Translations under genes and position numbers: made by a program
Shown: piece by piece, positions 33,783-43,234 of the stretch
Numbering within the stretch: position 1 is the first letter of the stretch
Layout of the letters: each line of letters begins with the position of its first letter
Origin: Lewinellaceae bacterium
GTDB lineage: Bacteria > Bacteroidota > Bacteroidia > Chitinophagales > Saprospiraceae
DNA: 64,000 nucleotides
Direction of reading: 5' to 3'
Assembly: GCA_020636255.1 (NCBI GenBank)
Contig: JACJYE010000006.1
Location: 124,001 to 188,000 of the forward strand
The notes under the pieces: generated by a model
Told to the model about the DNA's origin: nothing
What the model saw: the letters and a program-made list of their open reading frames with translations, nothing else
Database searches by the model: none

Positions 33783-36140
33783 ATGATGAAAAAAGCAACG
33801 ATCATTATGTTTTCCGTACTGGTTGCGCTGGCAGCTCAAAGCCAGGGCCAGGATTACAAGGCAAAAGCTGCCGCACTGGTAGCTCAGATGACACTGGAAG
33901 AAAAGGCATCCCTCTGTTCCGGCAAGGATTTCTGGACGACCAAGCCCATTGAGCGGCTGGGTATTCCCTCTATCATGATGACCGACGGCCCGCACGGCCT
34001 GCGCAAGGCCACCGGCCTGGACATTACCAACAGCGTGCCGGCCACCTGTTTCCCCACGGCCTCCGCCCTGGCCTCTTCCTGGGATGTTTCCCTGGTGACG
34101 GAAGTCGGCAAAGCCCTGGGCGTGGAAGCTCAGGCCAATGACGTACAGATACTGCTGGGGCCCGGCACGAATATGAAACGCTCGCCCCTTGGCGGCCGCA
34201 ATTTTGAATACTTTTCCGAAGACCCCGTGCTCGCCGGCAAACTCGCCGCCGCTTTCATCCGCGGGGTGCAGAGCCAGGGAGTAGGCACTTCGCTGAAGCA
34301 CTACGCCGTCAACAACCAGGAATACGAGCGCATGGCCATGAGCTCCGACCTAGACGAACAAACGTTACACGAGATCTACCTTCCGGCTTTCGAGATCGCC
34401 GTTAAGGAGTCACAACCCTGGACGGTAATGTGCGCCTACAACCGCATCAATGGCGTATATGCAGCCGAGAACCCCTTGCTGCTCCACGATATCCTGAAAG
34501 AACAGTGGGGCCTGGAAGGCTTTGTGGTGTCCGACTGGGGAGCAACAGCCGACAGGGTGGCCGGCGTGAAAGCAGGGCTGCACCTGGAAATGCCCGCCAG
34601 CGGAGGGATGACGGACAAAAAGATCGTTGCCGCAGTACAGGATGGCACCCTCGACGAAGCCCGCCTCGACGAGATCGTCACCGAGCTGCTGGCCGTCACA
34701 CTCAAGGCGTATGACAACCGTAAAGCTATGACGTTCAGCGCGCAGCAGCACCACGACCTGGCGCGTAAGGTAGGCGGCGAATGCGCCGTGCTTTTGAAAA
34801 ACGAGGGCAGTATCCTTCCCATTCAGGCCGGCAAAACCCAAAAGGTGGCCGTCATAGGCGCTTTCGCGAAAACGCCGCGCTACCAGGGCGCCGGCAGCTC
34901 GCAGGTCAAACCCACCCAGATCGCCAATGCCTATGATGAACTCTCCAAAATAATGGCCGGCAAAACCACCCTAAGCTACGCCGAAGGTTACACCCACGAA
35001 GGCACAACGGACGACGCCATGCTTGCCGAAGCACGTAAGCAGGCTACCGCAGCCGACATAGCCATCGTGTTCGCCGGCCTGCCCGACAGCTATGAGTCGG
35101 AAGGCTTCGACCGTTCGAACATCGACATGCCGGAAGGCCACAACCAGCTGATCGAAGCTGTGGCCGCAGCCCAACCCAATACTGTCGTAGTGCTGATGAA
35201 CGGCTCTGCCATCACTATGCCCTGGGCCGCGAAGGCAAAGGCCATCGTCGAAGGCTGGCTGGGTGGCCAGGCTGGCGGCGGCGCCCTGGCCGATGTGCTC
35301 ACGGGCAAGGTTAACCCTTCGGGCAAGCTGTCAGAAACCTTCCCACAAAGGCTGGAAGACACTCCTGCTTTTCTGGATTTCCCCGGCAGGCAAGGGCACG
35401 CCCACTATGGCGAAGGCCTCTTTATCGGCTATCGCTATTACGATAAGAAAAAGATCGAGCCGCTGTTCCCCTTCGGTTACGGCCTGAGTTATACCACGTT
35501 CAGTTATACCGGCATCCAGGCCAGCACCAGCAGCGCCAAGGATACGGAAACCATCCAGGTTGACGTAAAAGTGAAAAATACGGGAAAAGTGGCCGGCAAG
35601 GAGATCGTGCAGCTCTATGTCCACAACGGCAGCACGGAGTTGATCCGCCCCGAGAAAGAGCTCAAACACTTCGCCAAGGTAGATTTGAAACCGGGCGAGG
35701 AAACTACCGTCCGCTTCGATCTGAGTTATCGGGATTTCGCCTATTACGACGCTCAGGTGCACGACTGGCAGGTGAACAGCGGCGCCTATACCGTCCTGGT
35801 TGGCGGCTCCTCCGCCAGCCTTCCGCTAAAGGCCGACATCGACATCGAGGCAACAAAAGTTAAATATCCAAAGTTCACGGAAACATCGCTGCTCAAGGAC
35901 CTGAAACGCTCCCCGATGGGGCAGATGGTTTACCAGCAAATGATGGCAGGCATGAAGCAGGGCATCATGGGCGGCGGCCAGCCGGCTGCTACCCCAGAAG
36001 AAAAAGCCGAGCGCGAGAAAGCCGCAGCCATGATGGAAATGTTCTTCCAGGAAATGCCGCTGCGCAACATGGCCCGCATGTCGCAGGGCCAGTTTACGGA
36101 AGAGATGCTGCAAGGGCTGCTGATGCAACTCAACCAGTGA
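33783..36140 (+). CDS. Glycoside hydrolase family 3 beta-glucosidase, exported
   Basis: The product is 785 residues from MMKKATIIMFSVLVALAAQSQ at 33783. It has a GH3 N-terminal barrel (TDGPHGLR, KHYAVNNQE) with the nucleophile Asp251 in GFVVSDWGA. A GH3 C-terminal domain follows (GGECAVLLKNEGSILPI, GWLGGQAGG), then a fibronectin-like domain (VKVKNTGKVAGKEIVQLYV). A tail of about 95 residues ends PLRNMARMSQGQFTEEMLQGLL, which I recall from many bacterial BglB-type GH3 enzymes. It releases terminal beta-linked glucose (or a similar sugar) in the periplasm. Substrate specificity cannot be read from the sequence. It is a single gene flanked by a repeat/hairpin 3' end. Confidence 0.92.
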   Translation: MMKKATIIMFSVLVALAAQSQGQDYKAKAAALVAQMTLEEKASLCSGKDFWTTKPIERLGIPSIMMTDGPHGLRKATGLDITNSVPATCFPTASALASSWDVSLVTEVGKALGVEAQANDVQILLGPGTNMKRSPLGGRNFEYFSEDPVLAGKLAAAFIRGVQSQGVGTSLKHYAVNNQEYERMAMSSDLDEQTLHEIYLPAFEIAVKESQPWTVMCAYNRINGVYAAENPLLLHDILKEQWGLEGFVVSDWGATADRVAGVKAGLHLEMPASGGMTDKKIVAAVQDGTLDEARLDEIVTELLAVTLKAYDNRKAMTFSAQQHHDLARKVGGECAVLLKNEGSILPIQAGKTQKVAVIGAFAKTPRYQGAGSSQVKPTQIANAYDELSKIMAGKTTLSYAEGYTHEGTTDDAMLAEARKQATAADIAIVFAGLPDSYESEGFDRSNIDMPEGHNQLIEAVAAAQPNTVVVLMNGSAITMPWAAKAKAIVEGWLGGQAGGGALADVLTGKVNPSGKLSETFPQRLEDTPAFLDFPGRQGHAHYGEGLFIGYRYYDKKKIEPLFPFGYGLSYTTFSYTGIQASTSSAKDTETIQVDVKVKNTGKVAGKEIVQLYVHNGSTELIRPEKELKHFAKVDLKPGEETTVRFDLSYRDFAYYDAQVHDWQVNSGAYTVLVGGSSASLPLKADIDIEATKVKYPKFTETSLLKDLKRSPMGQMVYQQMMAGMKQGIMGGGQPAATPEEKAEREKAAAMMEMFFQEMPLRNMARMSQGQFTEEMLQGLLMQLNQ

Positions 36141-36215
36141 CCGGGATTACCGGGATTACCAGGATTACCGGGATTACCGGGATTACCGGGATCAGCAAAA
36201 TCCTGGTAATCCCGG
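36141..36215. repeat. Six 9-bp tandem repeats with an inverted copy forming a hairpin
   Basis: Immediately after the GH3 stop there are six 9-bp units of CCGGGATTA (36141-36194; unit 3 reads CCAGGATTA, unit 6 CCGGGATCA). They are followed after GCAAAA by TCCTGGTAATCCCGG at 36201-36215. That copy is the exact reverse complement of 36150-36164, and pairs with 36177-36191 with one G-T. It sits between convergent genes and could act as a two-way terminator. There is no T-tract. Confidence 0.8.
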
Positions 36216-36236
36216 CCTGAGACGGCGGGGGTTTGA

Positions 36237-37370
36237 TCAATAGTACTCATAAACCGTCAACTCCGTTCCGGCGCCCGAAGTATGGCGGCTAACCGCCAGC
36301 CCATCTGCCCGGAATTCATAGGAGAACTGATAAAGCAGGTCTACGCTATTCTCTTCCAGGCGGTAAGAGCCGGGCAGCGTTTGCTGGGCTTTTATGCCCG
36401 GTATGATCTCTACGGGGAAGAGGTTCGCCACGTTGTTGTAACCGTCGTAAGTCCGGGTAGAGATCAGTTCGAGGTCATTTACCCCGGCAACATGATGATA
36501 CGTCAGCTGCTTATACAGGTTGCCATTCGCAAAGTGCAGGTATAGGAAAACGAAGCTCAGCGTGTACTCGCCGTTGTCCTGCCTGTGATAGGCCGACTGG
36601 GAGCCGACATTGCCCGCCTGGTCGTAATCGTATTCACTGTATTCCGTTATCACGCCGTTCTCGATCGTCTCGGACCGGATGATCCGCCCGTTTTCCTGAA
36701 TGAAATACTCGTCGTTATCCGGAAAGTGATTGATCCGTTTGATCAGGCCATTGGGCGCATACGTATAGGTATCGGTGCCGGTCGTCAGCCCCGGCGTTGC
36801 TTTCTCCCAATGAACCCTGGCGACCTTCCCGGCATCATCGTATTCATACGTCCTTTTGAGCCGCCAGTTGCCGCCGGTGGTTTCGAAAGACTTGGCCCGC
36901 ACGGCCAGTTCGTCGTCCATGATGGCCAACTGGTACGTTTCCGTGCCTGCTTCCAGTATGCCCCCTTCCGTAGCCACGATGGTGAACGTGATGGTTACAT
37001 GCCCAATGCTAAAGGCGTCATTGATCGGGTGAACCACAAAACTCGCTGTAGTAGCGCCCGCAGAGACGTTCAGCTTCAACCGGCCATTGCTATCCATAGC
37101 CGGTACGGTAGTGAAGGGCGCTACTTCGGTTTCGCCACTCCATTCGACCACAACAGCACCGTCGCGGGGCGCCGCTCTCGAGAACAGGATCTCTATGCTG
37201 ATACCCTCGGGCTGATCTTCGGGCAGCACGCCGCTTTGCGCTGCGAAGCTGGCTTTTGTGGGCCTGGTTACAGGCCTAAATGATTCATTTGGTTCCGCAA
37301 CATCCTTTTCACAGGAGAAAATGCTACCTGCTACCAGCAGGGCAAACATGAATTTCCAGGTGTTTTTCAT
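36237..37370 (-). CDS. Lipoprotein with Calx-beta-like and YD-repeat-like regions
   Basis: The product is 377 residues from the ATG at 37370; MKNTWKFMFALLVAGSIFSC is a lipoprotein signal. Residues about 40-165 look like a Calx-beta-type strand domain (EGISIEILFSRAAPRDGAVVVEW, then SIGHVTITFTIVATEGG). The second half has RHS/YD-like strands (RTYEYDDAGKVARVHW, YDYDQAGNVGSQSAY, YTYAPNGLIKRINHF), as in Bacteroidota DUF4595-like lipoproteins. It is a surface or periplasmic beta protein of unknown role. The gene converges on GH3 and is probably a single transcription unit. Confidence 0.75.
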   Translation of the reverse strand: MKNTWKFMFALLVAGSIFSCEKDVAEPNESFRPVTRPTKASFAAQSGVLPEDQPEGISIEILFSRAAPRDGAVVVEWSGETEVAPFTTVPAMDSNGRLKLNVSAGATTASFVVHPINDAFSIGHVTITFTIVATEGGILEAGTETYQLAIMDDELAVRAKSFETTGGNWRLKRTYEYDDAGKVARVHWEKATPGLTTGTDTYTYAPNGLIKRINHFPDNDEYFIQENGRIIRSETIENGVITEYSEYDYDQAGNVGSQSAYHRQDNGEYTLSFVFLYLHFANGNLYKQLTYHHVAGVNDLELISTRTYDGYNNVANLFPVEIIPGIKAQQTLPGSYRLEENSVDLLYQFSYEFRADGLAVSRHTSGAGTELTVYEYY

Positions 37371-37547
37371 AAACGCTGTTTTGTTTTTAAAAAAAAGCCG
37401 GTCAAAGCTATACAAGCTCTTCACGGTGGTATGACAGCCAGGCAAGCTTAAAGGCCGCAAGGTTGCCGGCCACATACTTTCGCAGCCAATGGCCTAAGGA
37501 TGAAGCAGGTGTTAGGAACAAAATCCGCAATTCCCTAACTTAGCCTT

Positions 37548-38432
37548 ATGGACAGGCTTAAAGACAACATAGACAAGCAGATCGAATTCAACAAGGGCAA
37601 AAACCTCTTTGCCGGAGGGGCGGGCCGGGCTCTGAGATTCATACAGGAAACGGCTGCCATAATAGAAGATCCAGGAGGGATAAGCGAAAGTGAAGTATCA
37701 CTGCTCGTCGATTATGCCACGGAAAAGGCACTGCAGGAATTCTGCAGGGTAAACCAATACTTTGCCTTTGATGCGCCTGCTCAACAGGAGCTGAGAAAAA
37801 TTTATGCGGCTTTGTTCACAAAGATCAGAGCGCACAAATACGATGCTGAAAGCCTTTCAGAAGCGCATTATCAAAACCTGAAGCAGTGGCTGAAAGCCGC
37901 CAACCCTTTCTCCGAGAAGGTTTATTCAGACAAGGGCCCGGAGCTGGAACCCGTGGCCTGTGCAGAATACAGCCCGGAGCTTCAGCTCGGCATTCTGCGT
38001 GTAAGCGCGGCCCCGTTCATGGAACCTATTTTGGATATCGGCTGCGGCAAAGAGGGAAGCCTGGTTGCGCACCTTCGCAGCCAGGGCATAGAGGCTTATG
38101 GGCTGGACCGATTTGCTGCCGAGGCGCCTTATCTGACAAAGGGGGACTGGCTGGAATTCAATTTTGGAAAAAACAAATGGGGTACGTTGATCAGCAACCT
38201 TGGTTTTTCCAATCACTTCAACCACCATCACTTTCGGGAAGACGGCAACTATATCGCTTACGCCAAAAAGTATATGGATATCCTACATTCACTAAAAACG
38301 GGCGGCTGTTTTTACTATGCACCGGGCCTGCCTTTCATCGAGCAATACCTGGATGAGCAGGAATACCTCGTTGTAGGCAGGGAAATCGAAGGATACGATT
38401 TTAAAGCTGCCGCTGTAAAACGATTGAAATAA
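37548..38432 (+). CDS. Putative SAM-dependent methyltransferase with helical N-terminal region
   Basis: The product is 294 residues. The second half has a Rossmann opening ILDIGCGKEGSLVAHL near 162-177 and a strand-2 acidic end (YGLDRF), as in class I methyltransferases. TLISNLGFSNHFNHHHF follows. The first 140 residues are mostly helical and unrecognised. It has no signal peptide and is cytoplasmic. Substrate unknown. It lies 40 bp upstream of the second AraC regulator on the same strand, which may or may not mean co-transcription. Confidence 0.6.
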   Translation: MDRLKDNIDKQIEFNKGKNLFAGGAGRALRFIQETAAIIEDPGGISESEVSLLVDYATEKALQEFCRVNQYFAFDAPAQQELRKIYAALFTKIRAHKYDAESLSEAHYQNLKQWLKAANPFSEKVYSDKGPELEPVACAEYSPELQLGILRVSAAPFMEPILDIGCGKEGSLVAHLRSQGIEAYGLDRFAAEAPYLTKGDWLEFNFGKNKWGTLISNLGFSNHFNHHHFREDGNYIAYAKKYMDILHSLKTGGCFYYAPGLPFIEQYLDEQEYLVVGREIEGYDFKAAAVKRLK

Positions 38433-38472
38433 TTCCCCACATTTGTGTTTCAATTAGTGGAAAGAACCAGCC

Positions 38473-39597
38473 ATGGAGGCCATCTTCATATTCGGAACGG
38501 GCCAGGCCATCTTTTTTAGCTTGCTGTTACTGCGCAAGCGCAATATCAGTATATCCGATAAGATACTAGCTACCTGGCTCTTCCTGATCGGGCTGCACCT
38601 ATTGTCGGCATACAGCGCTTTTCACGAGCTGCACTACCACTACCCCATCCTAATCACCCTATTTGCGCCCTATCCTTTATTACATGGCCCCATGTTGTGG
38701 TTGTATGTCAAGAGCCTGGTACGCAGGCAACGCAAACTACGCGTGGTGGATACGCTGCATTTCCTCCCCTATCTGGCAGGGCTGGCCGTATTCTGGCCGG
38801 TTGTAGGCATGGACAGGCCAAGCGTGGAAACTTTTTTAGAAACGATCACCACTTCGACGCCCTGGCCATTTCTCCTGTTGGGTAATGCTGTACAGATTTC
38901 TGGCTTCATTTATGCTGCCTGGATATTGCTGATAGTGAACCGGCACCAGCACCGCATGCCCGAGGAATTTTCTTTCGAAGAAGGCATCAGCCTGGCCTGG
39001 CTTCGGTATCTGGCCATAGGACTGGCGGCTATCTGGGTCGTCGTTTTCATCAGCATCCTGGTAGAAGAACGCCTGGGGTTGTCGATGCCCCTCGGTTCAG
39101 ACTACTTCATATACACCGCCGTGACCATCTTTGTCTTTCTGCTGGGGTTCAACGGCATTCGCCAGGGCAACATTTTCACCTCATCAGAAAAGGATGAACA
39201 AGAACTCCCCGCTAGCGACGGCCCGCGTTACCAGCGCTCCGGCCTCAAGCCCGGGCTGGCCGAACAATACTATCAGGGCCTGCTGGACTACATGGAAAAG
39301 GAACAGCCTTTCCTCGACAGCCGCCTGTCGCTCAACCAACTGGCAGAGGCCATGGGTATATCTCCCAACCACCTCTCACAGGTGATCAATGAGCAGGCCG
39401 GGCAGAATTTTTATCAATTCGTCAATTCTTATCGCATTGAAACCTTTAGGCAGAAGGCCGCCGACCCCGTCAACAGCCATCTCACCCTGCTGGCCATCGC
39501 CCTGGATTGCGGCTTTAACTCCAAATCTTCCTTCAACAACATCTTCAAAAAAATCACCGGAGAGACGCCTTCAGAATACATCGCAAAAGTGAGCTGA
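38473..39597 (+). CDS. 7TM AraC-family transcriptional regulator
   Basis: The product is 374 residues. Seven hydrophobic helices fill residues about 5-230. A linker and an AraC DNA-binding domain follow (LNQLAEAMGISPNHLSQVIN, AIALDCGFNSKSSFNNIFKK, TGETPSEYI). It lacks the exported starch-binding domains of the regulator at 26608 but shares its membrane part and HTH. The inducing signal is unknown. The next gene, 135 bp away, encodes a TonB-dependent receptor, the likely target. Confidence 0.88.
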   Translation: MEAIFIFGTGQAIFFSLLLLRKRNISISDKILATWLFLIGLHLLSAYSAFHELHYHYPILITLFAPYPLLHGPMLWLYVKSLVRRQRKLRVVDTLHFLPYLAGLAVFWPVVGMDRPSVETFLETITTSTPWPFLLLGNAVQISGFIYAAWILLIVNRHQHRMPEEFSFEEGISLAWLRYLAIGLAAIWVVVFISILVEERLGLSMPLGSDYFIYTAVTIFVFLLGFNGIRQGNIFTSSEKDEQELPASDGPRYQRSGLKPGLAEQYYQGLLDYMEKEQPFLDSRLSLNQLAEAMGISPNHLSQVINEQAGQNFYQFVNSYRIETFRQKAADPVNSHLTLLAIALDCGFNSKSSFNNIFKKITGETPSEYIAKVS

Positions 39598-39732
39598 TTT
39601 CAGGCTTCTCTTTGTTGCTTCCCCGTCCGAGCCTACCCGTTTGGGCCCATTGTCCCGTCCAATCCTTCCCGCCTGAGCGCAATCGGCCTGGCCCCTTCCC
39701 AATTTTGCAGCAGTTAACCAAAATAAAAAACA

Positions 39733-42093
39733 ATGAACAAGCTGCTGGTAAAATTGATGTACTCCTTTACCTTTCTCCTACTATTGGCCTCAAGCCAGGC
39801 CCAACCCCTGTCGCAGACCATCCGAGGGGTGGTGGTCGACCAGGATGCCACAATCCCGCTCATCGGCGCCAATATAGTTGTACTTGATGTGGAACCGCTG
39901 TTGGGCTCTTCCACAGGGGCAGACGGAGAATTTCGGATCGAGAAAGTACCGGTCGGGCGCATCTCTCTTTTGGCCTCATATCTGGGTTATGAGGACAAAG
40001 TCATTCCCAACATCGAAGTGAGCTCTGCGAAAGAAGTCGTATTGCAGATCGAATTGACGGAATCGGCTACATCTTTGGAAGAGGTGGTCGTAGTGGACAA
40101 ACAGCCCAAGACGGAAGTGATGGATGAGATGGCCCTGGTGAGCGCCCGCTCGGTAACGGTGGAAGAGACCAACCGCTACGCCGGTGCCCTGAACGACCCG
40201 GCGCGTATGGTGAGCGCTTTTGCCGGCGTCAGCGGCACAGCCTATGGCGGCAACGAGATCGTGGTGCGGGGCAACTCCCCCCGAGGCATACTTTGGAGGC
40301 TCGAAGGCGTGGAGATCCCCAATCCTAACCACTTTGCCGACGAAGGCTCTACCGGTGGCCCGATCAATGCACTGAACAGCAATATGCTGGCCAATTCCGA
40401 CTTTTTTACCAGCGCTTTCGCCCCCGAATATGGCAATGCTTATTCGGGGGTATTTGACATCCGCCTGCGGCGGGGCAATAACGAGCACCGGGAATATACC
40501 CTCCAGGCTGGCGTCATCGGCCTGGAGGCCACCCTCGAAGGGCCATTCAAAAAAGGATACAACGGCTCCTACCTCTTCAATTACCGCTATTCCACCCTCG
40601 CCTTGCTGGACGGACTGGGCTTTACCGACTACGGTGGCGTGCCCAAGTACCAGGACCTGTCCTTCCTCATCAACCTGCCGACTGAAAAGGCTGGCCGCTT
40701 TACCCTTTTCGGGCTGGCGGGTAAAAGCAGTATCCTCTCGGAACTGAGCGATGAGGATCTGGATGGCCTGGTAGTAGAAAGCCACGATGTACAGGCCGAA
40801 TTAGGCGTCGTGGGCCTCAACCACAATATACTGTTCAATGACAGGGCCTATCTGCAGAGCAGCCTTTCTCTTTCCGAAAACGGCAGTGGCGTGTTGGGGG
40901 AAAAGCGCAATACGGAGGATGATTTCTACCTCTACCTCGATAACAAGCTGCAAAAATGGGCGGCGCAGGCGTCCACCAACCTGCATATTAAATTCGATGC
41001 CCGCAACAAATTGCAGGCAGGGCTTACCTATACCCGCCTGTTCTACAACTTCAGGCACGACGAATGGGATTACGAATCAGGCCAAATGGTGAACTACATC
41101 GATACCGATGATGGCACGGGCCTATTGCAGGGCTATGCCAGCTGGAAGCACCGGTTTAACGAACGGCTTACGGCAGTAGGCGGCCTGCATTACATGAACT
41201 TTACCTTCAACGGCGCCCAATCCGTCGAACCCCGGATATCCTTCAGCTGGCAGCAGGATTCCCGCCACCGCTTTTTCGGTGGATATGGCAAACACAGCCG
41301 CCTGGCGCCCATCACGGAATACCTGGCCCGGGAGACACTACCCGACGGAAGTACCAATTACTACAACGAGAACCTGGAACTGATCAAAGCCCATCACTTT
41401 GTGCTGGGGTATGACTTCCTGTTCAGCCCTAATGCACACCTCAAGCTGGAGGCTTATTACCAGTATCTGTACGATGTACCGGTGGGCGCTACGCCTGGCA
41501 GCACGTACTCCAGCCTCAACGATTTCGGCAGCTTCACCACCGAACGCCTGGTGAACGAAGGCACGGGCCGCAACTATGGCCTGGAACTCACCCTGGAACG
41601 CTTTTTCTCGGAGGGCTTCTACTATTTGGTAACGGGCTCCCTTTACGACTCCAGGTTTACGGCAGCCGATGGCGTAGAGCGCGACACCCGATACAATGCG
41701 CGCTTCGCCTCGAACCTCGTCTTAGGCAAGGAATTTCAGCTCAATGGTGCGGCTGCCAGAAAGCGAACGCTGGGCGTCAACACCCGGATCTATTATGCCG
41801 GCGGCAGTTATTTCACGCCGATCGACCTGGAGGCCTCTATCGCCAAAGGAAATGAAGTCCGTTATGATGCCCTGCCTTTCTCCACGCAAGGTGATAATAT
41901 CTTCCGCCTGGACTTGAGCATCACCTACCGCATCAACCGCCCGAAAACCACCCAATACCTCAAGCTCGAAGCCCAGAACCTGACGATGCACGATGCACTG
42001 GTGGAGCAATACTACAATGGTTATAGCAAAAAAACCGAGGAAATCAGGCAGTTGCCGGTGATACCAGTGGTGCTGTATGGGGTGTCTTTTTAG
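39733..42093 (+). CDS. TonB-dependent receptor with carboxypeptidase-like N-terminal domain
   Basis: The product is 786 residues. A signal peptide (MNKLLVKLMYSFTFLLLLASSQAQ) is followed by a CarboxypepD_reg-like domain (TIRGVVVDQDATIPLIGANIVVL), a plug (YGGNEIVVRGNSPRGILWRLEGVEIPNPNHF) and a long beta-barrel with Bacteroidota-style strands. There is no SusD gene downstream, so it is not a classical Sus pair. The barrel is in the outer membrane and takes up a substrate that cannot be named. The AraC gene upstream and the esterase lipoprotein downstream form a plausible small uptake locus. Confidence 0.9.
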   Translation: MNKLLVKLMYSFTFLLLLASSQAQPLSQTIRGVVVDQDATIPLIGANIVVLDVEPLLGSSTGADGEFRIEKVPVGRISLLASYLGYEDKVIPNIEVSSAKEVVLQIELTESATSLEEVVVVDKQPKTEVMDEMALVSARSVTVEETNRYAGALNDPARMVSAFAGVSGTAYGGNEIVVRGNSPRGILWRLEGVEIPNPNHFADEGSTGGPINALNSNMLANSDFFTSAFAPEYGNAYSGVFDIRLRRGNNEHREYTLQAGVIGLEATLEGPFKKGYNGSYLFNYRYSTLALLDGLGFTDYGGVPKYQDLSFLINLPTEKAGRFTLFGLAGKSSILSELSDEDLDGLVVESHDVQAELGVVGLNHNILFNDRAYLQSSLSLSENGSGVLGEKRNTEDDFYLYLDNKLQKWAAQASTNLHIKFDARNKLQAGLTYTRLFYNFRHDEWDYESGQMVNYIDTDDGTGLLQGYASWKHRFNERLTAVGGLHYMNFTFNGAQSVEPRISFSWQQDSRHRFFGGYGKHSRLAPITEYLARETLPDGSTNYYNENLELIKAHHFVLGYDFLFSPNAHLKLEAYYQYLYDVPVGATPGSTYSSLNDFGSFTTERLVNEGTGRNYGLELTLERFFSEGFYYLVTGSLYDSRFTAADGVERDTRYNARFASNLVLGKEFQLNGAAARKRTLGVNTRIYYAGGSYFTPIDLEASIAKGNEVRYDALPFSTQGDNIFRLDLSITYRINRPKTTQYLKLEAQNLTMHDALVEQYYNGYSKKTEEIRQLPVIPVVLYGVSF

Positions 42094-42206
42094 GCCTGGC
42101 CGTTGGAAGCATTTATGTAATAATGAGATTTTAGGTTGCGGGGTTACAGGTAAACCCGCCAGGGCTCAGGGCGAATAATCATAAGAGGATTGTTGCGGCA
42201 AACTAC

Positions 42207-42214
42207 TATATTTG
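42207..42214 (+). promoter_or_regulatory. Candidate -7 box of the esterase lipoprotein gene
   Basis: TATATTTG matches TAnnTTTG, 33 bp before the ATG at 42248. No good -33 element was found at the usual spacing. Confidence 0.45.
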
Positions 42215-42247
42215 CCCACTTTCCCTAACCCATTAACCTTGAACTTT

Positions 42248-43186
42248 ATGAGAACCTATGCCTTGCTCACGCTGATGTCCCTGATCGTCCTTATATCCTG
42301 CCATAAAAACGAATCCGGGCCGGCGAAGGATTATCAAACCGGCAAGAACCGGTACACAACGGTAATAGATGGGGACACCAGGGAATATTATGTACATGTA
42401 CCTACAGGCTACGACGAAGAGCAGCCGACGCCTGTCGTTTTCATGCTTCACGGGACGAGCGGCGACGGAGAAAAATTTTACAACATCTCCGGTTGGAAAG
42501 AGGTAGGCGAAAAAGAGAACATTCTGACGGTTTATCCTTCTTCCTGGCACCACTGCATCATCGAGGACGGCCAGACGATGAACACCACCAAATGGAACAT
42601 CTATCCCGGCGCCTTTGGCTATTGCGCCGGAGAGGCGCCTCGAGATGACATAAAATTCCTGCGCCAGGTGATCGAAGAAATGGAGTCGAGGTTCAATGTC
42701 GACGCCAGGCGGGCCTACCTTGTGGGGTTCTCCAACGGCGGACAGATGGCCTTCCGCTGTGCAGTGGAAATGAGTGATGTCTTTGCGGCCATCATTGAAA
42801 ATGCAGCTTCCACTTCGACGGATACCACCGCCGTTCCACTTCGCAAGCTGCCTGTAGCTTTTCAGCTGGGCAACGAGGACGACCGGTATTTCTCTTCACC
42901 CGCGCCATTAAGTTCTTTTGACGAAGGGCTGAATACTATCCCGGTATTCCAAAGGATCGCACACAGCCATACCAGCACTTTCGGTTACAACCCGGATTTC
43001 ACCATTTCAGGCGATACGAATACAGCAGTGATCGCCACCTACGAGCCCATCCCTTCCAGTGCAAACAGAAGCTTTCACATGATCCTGGTCAAAGGCTTAG
43101 GGCATGCCTACCCCAACGGCGTCAACCACTGGATGAAAGGCGCGGAACAGCATTGGGAATGGCTGAAGCAGTTCACACTGCCCTGA
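42248..43186 (+). CDS. PHB depolymerase/feruloyl-esterase-like lipoprotein
   Basis: The product is 312 residues from the ATG at 42248 (MRTYALLTLMSLIVLISC lipobox). The alpha/beta hydrolase features are an oxyanion region FMLHGTSGDG, the nucleophile in GFSNGGQM, and a C-terminal His in LGHAYPNGVNHW. Family members (LpqC/PHB depolymerase-like, CE1-like) cleave esters in polyhydroxyalkanoates or plant cell-wall feruloyl groups. The choice cannot be made from sequence. It follows the TonB receptor by 154 bp but has its own promoter candidate. Confidence 0.85.
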   Translation: MRTYALLTLMSLIVLISCHKNESGPAKDYQTGKNRYTTVIDGDTREYYVHVPTGYDEEQPTPVVFMLHGTSGDGEKFYNISGWKEVGEKENILTVYPSSWHHCIIEDGQTMNTTKWNIYPGAFGYCAGEAPRDDIKFLRQVIEEMESRFNVDARRAYLVGFSNGGQMAFRCAVEMSDVFAAIIENAASTSTDTTAVPLRKLPVAFQLGNEDDRYFSSPAPLSSFDEGLNTIPVFQRIAHSHTSTFGYNPDFTISGDTNTAVIATYEPIPSSANRSFHMILVKGLGHAYPNGVNHWMKGAEQHWEWLKQFTLP

Positions 43187-43234
43187 CATAAGCATAGTGG
43201 GAAGGGGTAGCCAGGCTATACCTTCGCTGCCTGA

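Noticed and set aside
36141..36194. 9-bp tandem array considered as CRISPR
   Set aside because: Units are far too short and have no spacers.
39733..43186. TonB receptor and esterase lipoprotein considered as a SusC/SusD pair
   Set aside because: The lipoprotein is an alpha/beta hydrolase with a GFSNGG nucleophile motif, not SusD-like.
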